A stretch of 64,000 bases of DNA from Chitinophaga sp. LS1 (GTDB lineage: Bacteria; Bacteroidota; Bacteroidia; Chitinophagales; Chitinophagaceae): positions 7,814,501 to 7,878,500 of the forward strand of contig NZ_CP128362.1 of NCBI RefSeq assembly GCF_034274695.1, written 5' to 3'. How positions within the stretch are numbered: position 1 is the first letter of the stretch; each line of letters begins with the position of its first letter. The notes under the pieces are model-generated. The model ran no database searches. It saw nothing but the letters and a program-made list of their open reading frames with translations, and was not told the DNA's origin. The translations under genes and the position numbers were made by a program. This document shows positions 1-7,127 of this stretch, one piece after another.

Positions 1-179
1 GGCTTAATCACATTTAGTAAGCCCTGGTAATTAACGGTTTCTGAAATCTTGTCGATTGGAGAGACACCTGGTATCGTTACATACACGTCAATAATAAAGT
101 CGTTCCCGATGATCTTTTCTTCAGGGTAAAGACCATGGAAAGCATGAAAATGTACTTGCTCGAGTCCGATTGTCAGCAT
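1..179 (-). CDS. folB: Dihydroneopterin aldolase, 3' part missing (window edge)
   Basis: The minus strand reads from an ATG at 179 into about 59 codons that run off the left edge. The protein begins MLTIGLEQVHFHAFHG, followed by YPEEKIIGNDF and, near the edge, ETVNYQGL. These match the start of the dihydroneopterin aldolase family: the aHG(v)xxxE segment and the D..xxTvNY segment. The family converts dihydroneopterin to hydroxymethyldihydropterin and glycolaldehyde in cytoplasmic folate synthesis. The gene lies downstream of trxB on the same strand, but a strong terminator lies between them, so it probably has its own promoter. Only about half of a usual 120-residue protein is visible. The identification rests on motif recognition alone. 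Confidence 0.8.
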   Translation of the reverse strand, partial: MLTIGLEQVHFHAFHGLYPEEKIIGNDFIIDVYVTIPGVSPIDKISETVNYQGLLNVIK

Positions 180-180
180 G

Positions 181-220
181 GGAAAAAATAAAAAAACCAA
201 CCGGACTCGCATCCGGCTGG
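181..220 (-). terminator. Rho-independent terminator of trxB
   Basis: Read on the minus strand, the arms at 211-220 and 197-206 pair over about nine positions with one mismatch around a short loop, followed by a run of T residues (A-rich on plus, 181-196). It lies 20 bases after the trxB stop and separates trxB from folB. Confidence 0.8.
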
Positions 221-240
221 CTTGTTCAATAATAATATAA

Positions 241-1194
241 TTACGCCTGGTGTTCCTTCGCAGATAAATATCTTTCAGCATCCAGGGCGGCCATACAACC
301 ACTACCTGCAGCTGTTACTGCCTGACGGTAAATTTTATCCTGAACGTCTCCGCAGGCAAATACACCCTCCAGGTTAGTTCTGGAAGATCCTGGGATCGTT
401 TTAATATAACCTTGTTCATCCAGCTCCAGGTAATCTTTGAAGATGTCGGAGTTTGGCTGGTGACCAATAGCTACGAAGAAAGCGCTGACAGGGATCGTCT
501 GCTCTTCGTTCTTCGCGGTATTCAGCAGTTTTACAGCTTCTACCTTGTTATCGCCCAGTACTTCCTGGGTTTCAGAATTCCAGTATACCATGATATTGGA
601 AGTCTTGAGTACGCGGTCCTGCATCACTTTGGAAGCCCTCATTTCATGACGGCGAACGATCATGTGTACGTTAGAGCACATTTTGGACAGGTACAGCGCC
701 TCTTCAGCAGCAGTATCACCGGCACCAACGATCGCTACTTCCTTACCACGGAAAAAGAATCCATCACATACGGCACAGGCAGAAACACCACTACCGTTCA
801 GGCGCTGCTCGGAAGGGAGACCCAGCCATTTTGCAGAAGCACCGGTCGCAATGATCACCACATCGGCAGTAATCACTTTAGATTCGTCGATCGTAATTTT
901 ATACGGCTGACTACTGAAATCTACGGAAGTGGCAAGGCCATAACGGATATCAGCACCCATACGGGTCGCTTGCTTTTCAAAATCCACCATCATCTCAGGC
1001 CCCTGAATACCTTCAGGATAACCCGGATAGTTTTCTACTTCTGTTGTTATTGTCAATTGACCACCAGGTTGAATACCCTGGTAAAGCACTGGCTTCAGGT
1101 TTGCGCGGGCCGCATAAATGGCAGCGGTGTAACCTGCCGGGCCAGAACCTATGATCAATAAATGCACATGCTCTTGCTGTTGATTAGTTTCCAT
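241..1194 (-). CDS. trxB: Thioredoxin reductase
   Basis: 317 aa, the normal length for low-molecular-weight bacterial thioredoxin reductase, a cytoplasmic FAD/NADPH flavoenzyme that reduces thioredoxin. Visible features are the FAD-binding GSGPAG near residue 16, the redox pair CAVC (C140 and C143), the NADPH-binding GAGDTA at 157-162, and the C-terminal FAD motif GDVQD followed by RQAVTAAGSG. The gene has its own -7 promoter element about 50 bases upstream and a terminator directly after it, so it is probably monocistronic. The ATG gives no excess N-terminus. Nothing is unusual about it. Confidence 0.97.
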   Translation of the reverse strand: METNQQQEHVHLLIIGSGPAGYTAAIYAARANLKPVLYQGIQPGGQLTITTEVENYPGYPEGIQGPEMMVDFEKQATRMGADIRYGLATSVDFSSQPYKITIDESKVITADVVIIATGASAKWLGLPSEQRLNGSGVSACAVCDGFFFRGKEVAIVGAGDTAAEEALYLSKMCSNVHMIVRRHEMRASKVMQDRVLKTSNIMVYWNSETQEVLGDNKVEAVKLLNTAKNEEQTIPVSAFFVAIGHQPNSDIFKDYLELDEQGYIKTIPGSSRTNLEGVFACGDVQDKIYRQAVTAAGSGCMAALDAERYLSAKEHQA

Positions 1195-1242
1195 ACTTGC
1201 TATGTAAATTAATAAAGTGTGGCTCGAAATTCATTTGACTTG

Positions 1243-1250
1243 CAAAGGTA
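1243..1250 (-). promoter_or_regulatory. Bacteroidota -7 element for trxB
   Basis: The minus strand reads TACCTTTG, a perfect match to the Bacteroidota TAnnTTTG -7 consensus, giving a leader of about 40 nt to the trxB ATG. I did not see a convincing -33 element. Confidence 0.55.
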
Positions 1251-1259
1251 CACTTACTT

Positions 1260-1299
1260 ATATAATAAAAAACACCGGCTATAAAGATTACAGCCGGTG
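1260..1299 (-). terminator. Rho-independent terminator of rpoD
   Basis: Perfect 8-bp stem (CACCGGCT at 1273-1280 with its complement at 1292-1299), followed on the minus strand by a long T tract (1260-1272). It lies about 60 bases after the rpoD stop. Confidence 0.85.
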
Positions 1300-1361
1300 C
1301 AGTTATAGACATAATAGATTTATAATATTGACGACAGAGATCCTCTGTGCACACTTTACTA

Positions 1362-2219
1362 TTATCCCAGATAAGATTTGAGCGCTCCACTGTAGCGGGC
1401 CTTTTGCAGCCTCTTGATGGCGCGTTCTTTAATTTGACGAATCCTTTCTTTTGTAAGGTCGTACTTCTGACCGATTTGCTCGATCGTTGCTCCATTTTCC
1501 CCATCCAGACCAAAATAAGCATTCACAATCTCTGCTTCGCGTGGGCTGAGTGATTTCAGAACACGACGAATCTCTTCACGAAGTGAATCTCGCATTACGT
1601 CATCATCAGTAATATCTCCACCTTCCAGCAGGTCACCCATTGCTACGTCCTCTGCCTCGTGTACTGGTGCATCGAGTGACATGTGACGGGTATTGCTTTG
1701 GAAGATATTGTTAATTTCTGATTCAGACATTTCCAGGATCTCTGCTAACTCCTCTGTTGATGGCTCTCTCTCGTTCTCCTGCTCAAATGCCATGTAGGCT
1801 TTGTTCGCTTTATTGTAAGTGCCGATCTTATTTTGCGGCAGACGCACAAGACGTCCTTGTTCTGCTAAAGCTTGCAGGATGGATTGACGAATCCACCACA
1901 CAGCATAGGAGATGAATTTAAACCCTTTCGTTTCATCGAACCTTTGCGCAGCTTTGATCAACCCTAAATTGCCCTCATTAATGAGGTCGCTCAGGCTTAA
2001 GCCCTGGTGCTGATATTGCTTTGCAACTGATACAACGAAACGCAGGTTTCCTGTAGTTAAACGTTCAAGAGCCTTTTGGTCGCCCATTTTGATACGTTGC
2101 GCCAATACAGTCTCTTCCTCAGGTGTTAACAAAGGGATCTTTGAAATTTCCTGCAGGTATTTTTCTACCGCCTGCGAATCACGGTTCGTGATCTGGGTGG
2201 CAATTTTAAGTTGCCTCAT
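1362..2219 (-). CDS. rpoD: Primary RNA polymerase sigma factor (RpoD/SigA)
   Basis: 285 aa. It has the region 1.2 start (AVEKYLQEISKIPLL, 17-31), the region 2 core with SDLINEGNLGLIKA (77-90) and the promoter-melting segment FISYAVWWIRQSI (102-114), a region 3 segment, and a region 4.2 helix-turn-helix near YDLTKERIRQIKERA (253-267). It lacks region 1.1, which is normal for the short primary sigma factor of Bacteroidota that recognises TTTG/TAnnTTTG promoters. This fits the -7 elements seen throughout the window. It is followed by its own terminator, and 328 bases separate it from the divergent threonine aldolase gene. Confidence 0.95.
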   Translation of the reverse strand: MRQLKIATQITNRDSQAVEKYLQEISKIPLLTPEEETVLAQRIKMGDQKALERLTTGNLRFVVSVAKQYQHQGLSLSDLINEGNLGLIKAAQRFDETKGFKFISYAVWWIRQSILQALAEQGRLVRLPQNKIGTYNKANKAYMAFEQENEREPSTEELAEILEMSESEINNIFQSNTRHMSLDAPVHEAEDVAMGDLLEGGDITDDDVMRDSLREEIRRVLKSLSPREAEIVNAYFGLDGENGATIEQIGQKYDLTKERIRQIKERAIKRLQKARYSGALKSYLG

Positions 2220-2547
2220 ATTGAAAGTGTATTAGTTTATAAAATAGATAACACGAGAAGATTTATTTTGTTGAAATTAGTAAAATATATATCTTACAAT
2301 CTATTCCACCTATCTCTACTCTCGTTATAACAAATTAGCCTGCAAAGATCGTGCTAATACCCCACACTGCCAAATTCTTCTTTTGCCTCACCATTCGTAT
2401 AACAAAGTACTTTATATAAACGAAAGTTTATAGCCCTTTAGTAGGTATTTTTAATGGTTTATATAAATTTTAACGTTTGAAAAAGAATCTCATTCAAATT
2501 AATAACTTCACTAATTTATTCTTCAATAGATTGCAAATTCTTCAATA
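2220..2547. other. AT-rich divergent intergenic region between rpoD and ltaE
   Basis: 328 bases without an ORF, very AT-rich. It must hold the promoters of both divergent genes. On the minus strand, 2342-2349 reads GATCTTTG, followed by CA, one mismatch from TAnnTTTG, and is the best candidate for rpoD. I see no convincing match on the plus strand, no tRNA and no repeat. Confidence 0.5.
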
Positions 2548-3570
2548 ATGATAATTGACTTCAGGAGCGACACTTTTACCCGCCCAACGCCCGCCATGCT
2601 TGATGCCATGTACACTGCAACCACCGGAGATGATGTATACGGAGAAGACCCTTCAGTGAATAAATTAGAAGCCATGATGGCTGCCTATTTTGGAAAAGAA
2701 GCCGCCCTGTTCTGCCCTACCGGCACCATGAGTAACCAGATCGCGATCAAGGTACATACCCAACCAGGTGATGAGGTGATTCACAGCAACTTAGCACACA
2801 TCTATATCTACGAAGGCGGCGGTATCGCTGCCACTTCCGGCGCCCAGAGCCGCCCTTTGGAAGGTGACAGAGGCATGATCACTGCCTCCGACGTATTGGC
2901 AGCCATCAACCCTGACGATGTGCACAAAGCCGCTACCAGCCTCGTTTGCCTCGAAAATACCATGAACCGTGGCGGCGGATGCTGTTATGACATGGAAGAA
3001 ATTGTCAGGATCAAAGAAGTCTGCCTTCAAAATAACCTCAAACTCCACCTGGACGGTGCCCGGCTCTTCAATGCACTCGTTGCAACCGGGGAAAACCCTG
3101 CCACCTATGGGGAAATATTTGACAGTCTGTCAGTATGCCTGAATAAAGGAATGGGTTGCCCAATTGGTTCCGTTTTAATAGGTAGCACCGATTTTATCCG
3201 CAAAGCCCGCCGGGTTCGCAAAAGGATCGGTGGCGGTATGCGCCAGGCAGGCTTTATGGCAGCTACAGGTATTTATGCCATGGAACACCATATTGAAAGG
3301 TTAGCACAAGATCACCTGCATGCAAAAGACATCGCCGGGGAACTACTCAAAAAATCCTTCGTAGGCCATATGCTGCCAGTGGAAACTAACATTATCAGCT
3401 TTGACCTGGTAGGCCACGACTGGACTCCCCGTCTTTTTTGCGATTACCTGAAAAAAGAAGAAATTCTGCTCAACCCTGTATCTGATACCGCGGTCCGGAT
3501 GGTCACCCACCTCGACATCTCACCTGTTATGGTAGCAAAAACCTGCGCTGTAATAGCCGAAATGGAATAA
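2548..3570 (+). CDS. ltaE: Low-specificity L-threonine aldolase
   Basis: 340 aa. A PLP enzyme of fold type I that cleaves L-threonine or allo-threonine to glycine and acetaldehyde in the cytoplasm. The N-terminus IDFRSDTFTRPTPAM and the GDDVYGEDPSVNKLE segment (27-41) are diagnostic of the family. HLDGARLFNA (167-176) holds the conserved PLP-ring aspartate, and K200 in CLNKGMGCPIGSVL is the expected Schiff-base lysine. It lies 45 bases before valS on the same strand, so some read-through is possible, although valS has its own promoter-like element. Confidence 0.93.
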   Translation: MIIDFRSDTFTRPTPAMLDAMYTATTGDDVYGEDPSVNKLEAMMAAYFGKEAALFCPTGTMSNQIAIKVHTQPGDEVIHSNLAHIYIYEGGGIAATSGAQSRPLEGDRGMITASDVLAAINPDDVHKAATSLVCLENTMNRGGGCCYDMEEIVRIKEVCLQNNLKLHLDGARLFNALVATGENPATYGEIFDSLSVCLNKGMGCPIGSVLIGSTDFIRKARRVRKRIGGGMRQAGFMAATGIYAMEHHIERLAQDHLHAKDIAGELLKKSFVGHMLPVETNIISFDLVGHDWTPRLFCDYLKKEEILLNPVSDTAVRMVTHLDISPVMVAKTCAVIAEME

Positions 3571-3575
3571 TCTCT

Positions 3576-3583
3576 TATTTTTG
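3576..3583 (+). promoter_or_regulatory. Bacteroidota -7 element for valS
   Basis: TATTTTTG, a perfect TAnnTTTG match, lying between the ltaE stop and the valS ATG and leaving a leader of about 27-30 nt. Confidence 0.5.
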
Positions 3584-3615
3584 CACACTCTTATATAATC
3601 AGATATATCGTTAGC

Positions 3616-6267
3616 ATGGAACTTTCTAAAAATTATACACCTGCTTCAGTTGAAGGCAAGTGGTACCAACACTGGATGGACAAAGGGTATTTCCGTAGTA
3701 AACCGGACAACCGCCCTCCTTTTACCGTTGTAATACCTCCGCCAAACGTCACCGGCGTCCTGCATATGGGACATACACTGAACGAAACTGTACAGGATAT
3801 TCTGGTACGCCGTGCCCGCATGAGTGGCTTTAATGCCTGCTGGGTGCCCGGTTCCGACCATGCTTCCATTGCCACAGAAGCCAAAGTGGTAAACATGCTC
3901 AAAACTGAAAAGGGCATCGAAAAATCACAACTCACCCGCGAGGAATTCCTGAAACACGCTTTCGAGTGGAAGGAAAAATATGGCGGTATCATTTACAGCC
4001 AGATCAAAAAACTCGGCTGCTCCTGCGACTGGGATCGTGTCACCTTCACCATGGATGACCACTACTATGAAGCAGTGATCAAAGTATTCGTAGACCTCTA
4101 TAATAAAGGTAAAATATACAGGGGGGCCCGTATGATCAACTGGGACCCTAAAGCTAAAACCGCACTCAGTGACGAAGAAGTACTGTACAAAGACCTGCAG
4201 GGTAAACTGTACCATGTACAATATGCATTGGAAGATGGCGATGGTAACCTCACCGGCGAATCTATCACCATCGCAACCCAACGTCCTGAAACCATCATGG
4301 GCGATACCGCTATCTGCGTAAACCCTGACGATGAACGCTACAAACACCTGATCGGCCACTTCGCTGTTGTTCCGCTGATCAACCGTCGTGTACCCATCAT
4401 CTTCGATACTTACGTTGACAAGGAATTTGGTACCGGTGCACTGAAAGTAACACCCGCACACGATATCAATGACTACAACCTGGGCCTGAAACACAACCTC
4501 GAAGTTGTTGATACCCTCAATGACGACGGTACCCTCAGCGTTGCTGCCGGCGTATTCATCGGCGAAGACCGCTTCAAAGCACGTAAGCTCGTGGTGGCTG
4601 CCCTCGCAGATCAGGGCCTGCTGGTAAAAGAACAGGAATATACTACCCGCCTCGGCTACAGCGAACGTAACCCGGACACTGTTGTTGAACCCCGTATCAG
4701 TACCCAGTGGTTCGTGAAGATGGCAGAACTTTCAAAACCTGCCCTCGATGCAGTTGTAAACGGTGATGTGAAGATCCACCCCGGCGATCGCTTCATGGCG
4801 ACTTACAAATACTGGATGGAAAATGTAAAGGACTGGTGTATCTCCCGTCAGCTCTGGTGGGGACAGCGCATTCCTTCTTACTATGCACCGGATGGTACTT
4901 TTGAAGTGGCTACCAGCCTTGACAACGCTGTCGCACAGTTCAAAGCAAAAGGTGTGGAAGTGAAAGCAGAAGACCTCCGCCAGGATGAAGACTGCCTGGA
5001 TACCTGGTTCTCCAGCTGGCTCTGGCCAATGGAAGTGTTCAACGGCGTTTCTAACCCTAACAACGAAGAGATCAACTACTACTACCCTACTAACGTACTG
5101 GTAACTGGTCAGGATATCATCTTCTTCTGGGTGGCACGTATGATCATGGCAGGCCTGGAATATAAAAATGAAAAGCCTTTCGGTGATGTATACTTCACCG
5201 GTATGGTGCGTGATAAACTGGGTCGTAAGATGAGTAAGCAACTGGGTAACTCCCCGGACCTGCTGGAACTCATCGACCGCTTTGGTGCTGATGCCGTTCG
5301 CTTCGGTATCATGATCGCCTCCCCTGCCGGCAATGACCTGCTGTTTGACGATTCAAGCTGTGAACAGGGACGTAACTTCAATAACAAGATCTGGAATGCC
5401 CTGAAACTGGTAAAAATGTGGGAAGGTCGTGTGGCTGAAGGCGCCAGCTCCAGCGAAGAAGCTCACTTTGCAGTCAACTGGTTTGAAAACAGACTGAATG
5501 AAGTAAAATCACAGGTGATCGACCTGTTCAAGGACTTCAAACTGAGCGAAGCCCTGAACCTGATCTGTAATCACCTGATCAAGAACGACTTCTGTAACTG
5601 GTACCTGGAATGGGTGAAACCTGGTTTCGAACAGCCAATTGATGCGGCTACCTATACAAAGACGGTTTACTTCTTCGAAGAACTGATGCAATTAGCACAT
5701 CCGTTCCTGCCATTTGTAACGGAAGAGATCTACCAGCTCCTCGCTACCCGCGAAGCCGGAGACGACCTGACAATAAAACAATATGCAACACCTGCAGCCG
5801 TTGATGCCAACATCCTGGCACAGGGCGAACTGGCCAAAGAAGTGATCACCAGCATCCGCGATGCCCGTGCTAAGAACCAGATCAAGCCAAAAGATCCGAT
5901 TGCATTGCACATCGATACTGCACAACAGAAATCCTTCAAACAAATTGAAGACATGCTGATCAAGCAGGTAAATGCAAAAGCGATCAGTTATGTGAATGCA
6001 CCTGTAAGTGGCTGTATTGCGCTGGTAATACAGAAGGATAAGTTCTACCTTGAAACGGAAACAACACTCGATCCTGCTACTCAGAAAGAAACATTGCTGA
6101 AAGACCTGGCCTACAACGAGGGCTTCCTTGCCTCTGTAGACAAAAAGCTAAGCAATGAAAAATTTGTACAGAATGCCAAGCCGGAAGCAGTTGAGCTGGA
6201 ACGCAGAAAGAAAGCTGATGCCGAAGCAAAGATTGCCGCCATTACGGAAAGTTTAAAATCCTTATAA
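3616..6267 (+). CDS. valS: Valyl-tRNA synthetase
   Basis: 883 aa, typical for ValRS. A class I aminoacyl-tRNA synthetase that charges tRNA-Val. The HIGH motif appears as HMGH at 50-53 within PPPNVTGVLHMGHTLN, and the KMSKS loop as KMSKQ at 538-542. The WxxPGxDHA-type segment and a CP1 editing domain lie between them, an anticodon-binding domain follows, and the last 70 or so residues form a charged coiled-coil arm (ELERRKKADAEAK), as usual in ValRS. KMSKQ instead of KMSKS is a common ValRS variant. A perfect terminator follows the gene. Confidence 0.97.
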   Translation: MELSKNYTPASVEGKWYQHWMDKGYFRSKPDNRPPFTVVIPPPNVTGVLHMGHTLNETVQDILVRRARMSGFNACWVPGSDHASIATEAKVVNMLKTEKGIEKSQLTREEFLKHAFEWKEKYGGIIYSQIKKLGCSCDWDRVTFTMDDHYYEAVIKVFVDLYNKGKIYRGARMINWDPKAKTALSDEEVLYKDLQGKLYHVQYALEDGDGNLTGESITIATQRPETIMGDTAICVNPDDERYKHLIGHFAVVPLINRRVPIIFDTYVDKEFGTGALKVTPAHDINDYNLGLKHNLEVVDTLNDDGTLSVAAGVFIGEDRFKARKLVVAALADQGLLVKEQEYTTRLGYSERNPDTVVEPRISTQWFVKMAELSKPALDAVVNGDVKIHPGDRFMATYKYWMENVKDWCISRQLWWGQRIPSYYAPDGTFEVATSLDNAVAQFKAKGVEVKAEDLRQDEDCLDTWFSSWLWPMEVFNGVSNPNNEEINYYYPTNVLVTGQDIIFFWVARMIMAGLEYKNEKPFGDVYFTGMVRDKLGRKMSKQLGNSPDLLELIDRFGADAVRFGIMIASPAGNDLLFDDSSCEQGRNFNNKIWNALKLVKMWEGRVAEGASSSEEAHFAVNWFENRLNEVKSQVIDLFKDFKLSEALNLICNHLIKNDFCNWYLEWVKPGFEQPIDAATYTKTVYFFEELMQLAHPFLPFVTEEIYQLLATREAGDDLTIKQYATPAAVDANILAQGELAKEVITSIRDARAKNQIKPKDPIALHIDTAQQKSFKQIEDMLIKQVNAKAISYVNAPVSGCIALVIQKDKFYLETETTLDPATQKETLLKDLAYNEGFLASVDKKLSNEKFVQNAKPEAVELERRKKADAEAKIAAITESLKSL

Positions 6268-6275
6268 TTTTAGAC

Positions 6276-6310
6276 ATCGCCCGGACGTTAATTCTCCGGG
6301 CGATTTTTTT
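6276..6310 (+). terminator. Rho-independent terminator of valS
   Basis: Perfect 9-bp stem (ATCGCCCGG at 6276-6284 with its complement at 6296-6304), followed by a T tract to 6310. Confidence 0.9.
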
Positions 6311-6325
6311 ATACCCTTCAGTACT

Positions 6326-6823
6326 ATGCACAAACACCTTATACTATCAGGTATCCTCGTTGTCATGTCTGTTTTCTCACTGTATGCGCAGTCAGGAAAG
6401 CCAAAGGCTACGCCTGCCAAAAAAACGGCGGCAACTAAAGCGACTACTACCAATACTAAATTACGTTTCAGAAGTACCTGGGGCATTTTTCTGAGTGATA
6501 GCGTTCCCCGTCCAGAGATCGTGAAATTACTGGATTCTGCACTTGTGGTAAGAGACGAGAAAAATGTGAAATATCCAGTGGTATCGTTTGATTTTACTTA
6601 TGAGAATAAGGAATATTACCTGAATGATTCTACAGGTAAACCGGGTATCTATACGGAGTATGTAGGTGATAGTTTTAAAGGAGATAAACTGCCTGCACTG
6701 TGGGTCACAAGAATTAAGGAGATGCTGGATAAAGGAGAAGTATTTTACTTTGATAATATTATCGTGAATTATACAGGCGATAAATTGTACAGAGTACCGA
6801 AATTGCAATTTATTGTAAGATAA
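6326..6823 (+). CDS. Small secreted protein with a GldM C-terminal-like segment
   Basis: 165 aa with a signal peptide (MHKHLILSGILVVMSVFSLYAQ, cleavage after AQ near 22) and a Lys/Ala/Thr-rich linker to about 45. The remainder looks like beta-strand-rich extracytoplasmic sequence. Its end (VTRIKEMLDKGEVFYFDNIIV, then GDKLYRVPKLQFIV) resembles the last strands of the GldM C-terminal domain, where a conserved G(D/E)..yf(d/e)nI is followed by a (l/v)P.l.F.V ending. GldM is part of the T9SS/gliding motor, but this protein lacks the GldM transmembrane helix and N-terminal domains, so it is not GldM. Function unknown. It stands alone, and its 3' side carries the repeats described at 6842-7023. Confidence 0.6.
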   Translation: MHKHLILSGILVVMSVFSLYAQSGKPKATPAKKTAATKATTTNTKLRFRSTWGIFLSDSVPRPEIVKLLDSALVVRDEKNVKYPVVSFDFTYENKEYYLNDSTGKPGIYTEYVGDSFKGDKLPALWVTRIKEMLDKGEVFYFDNIIVNYTGDKLYRVPKLQFIVR

Positions 6824-6841
6824 GAGAAGAGGGGGCATCAT

Positions 6842-6984
6842 AAATAAATGAAACTCCTGAAAAACGCATAAAATGGAATCTGACGCCATCAGGTACCCGA
6901 ATGAAACAGGATGTATGAAAAATAAATGAACCTCCTTAGAATAGCATACATGGAAACCTGGCGCCATCAGGTATCCGAATGAAA
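6842..6984 (+). repeat. Two copies of interspersed repeat module A (A1, A2)
   Basis: Two 65-base direct repeats at 6842-6906 and 6920-6984, 78 bases apart. Both share the frame AAATAAATGAA, CTCCT, GCATA, ATGGAA, then GCCATCAGGTA, then CCGAATGAAA. A further clear copy lies at about 59812-59877 and a degenerate one at 37112-37165, both inverted. Each copy contains a short inverted repeat (CTG(A/G) with (T/C)CAG around a 5-base loop) whose paired bases change together between copies. It is adjacent to a long hairpin (6978-7023). Confidence 0.8.
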
Positions 6985-7023
6985 AGAGCGTGTATCTTAC
7001 TTTTGATACACGCTCTTTTCATT
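6978..7023. terminator. Bidirectional terminator hairpin (GTGTATC type)
   Basis: A perfect 19-bp stem: the left arm at 6978-6996 contains GAGCGTGTATC, the right arm at 7005-7023, with an 8-base loop and A/T-rich shoulders. It lies between the convergent genes ending at 6823 (+) and 7126 (-). The same GTGTATC core recurs in hairpins at 33103 and 59749. Confidence 0.8.
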
Positions 7024-7061
7024 ATTTAAGTATACAAGTAGTATGCTAGCAGCCTTTTAGC

Positions 7062-7127
7062 AGTATAGAAACAGTATGGAAATAGTATAGAACGAGTATA
7101 GACCGAGTATAGAAACAGTATAGAATT
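7062..7127. repeat. Six tandem 11-bp repeats
   Basis: Six head-to-tail 11-base units of the form AGTATAGAANN, with units starting at 7062, 7073, 7084, 7095, 7106 and 7117. The AGTAT(A/G)G core is invariant and the last bases vary. The array reaches 2 bases into the stop codon of the minus-strand gene that ends at 7126, so it forms the start of that gene's 3' UTR. Confidence 0.85.

Noticed and set aside
6842..7127. A CRISPR array
   Set aside because: The repeats are two imperfect 65-base units and six 11-base units, without regular spacers or cas genes.
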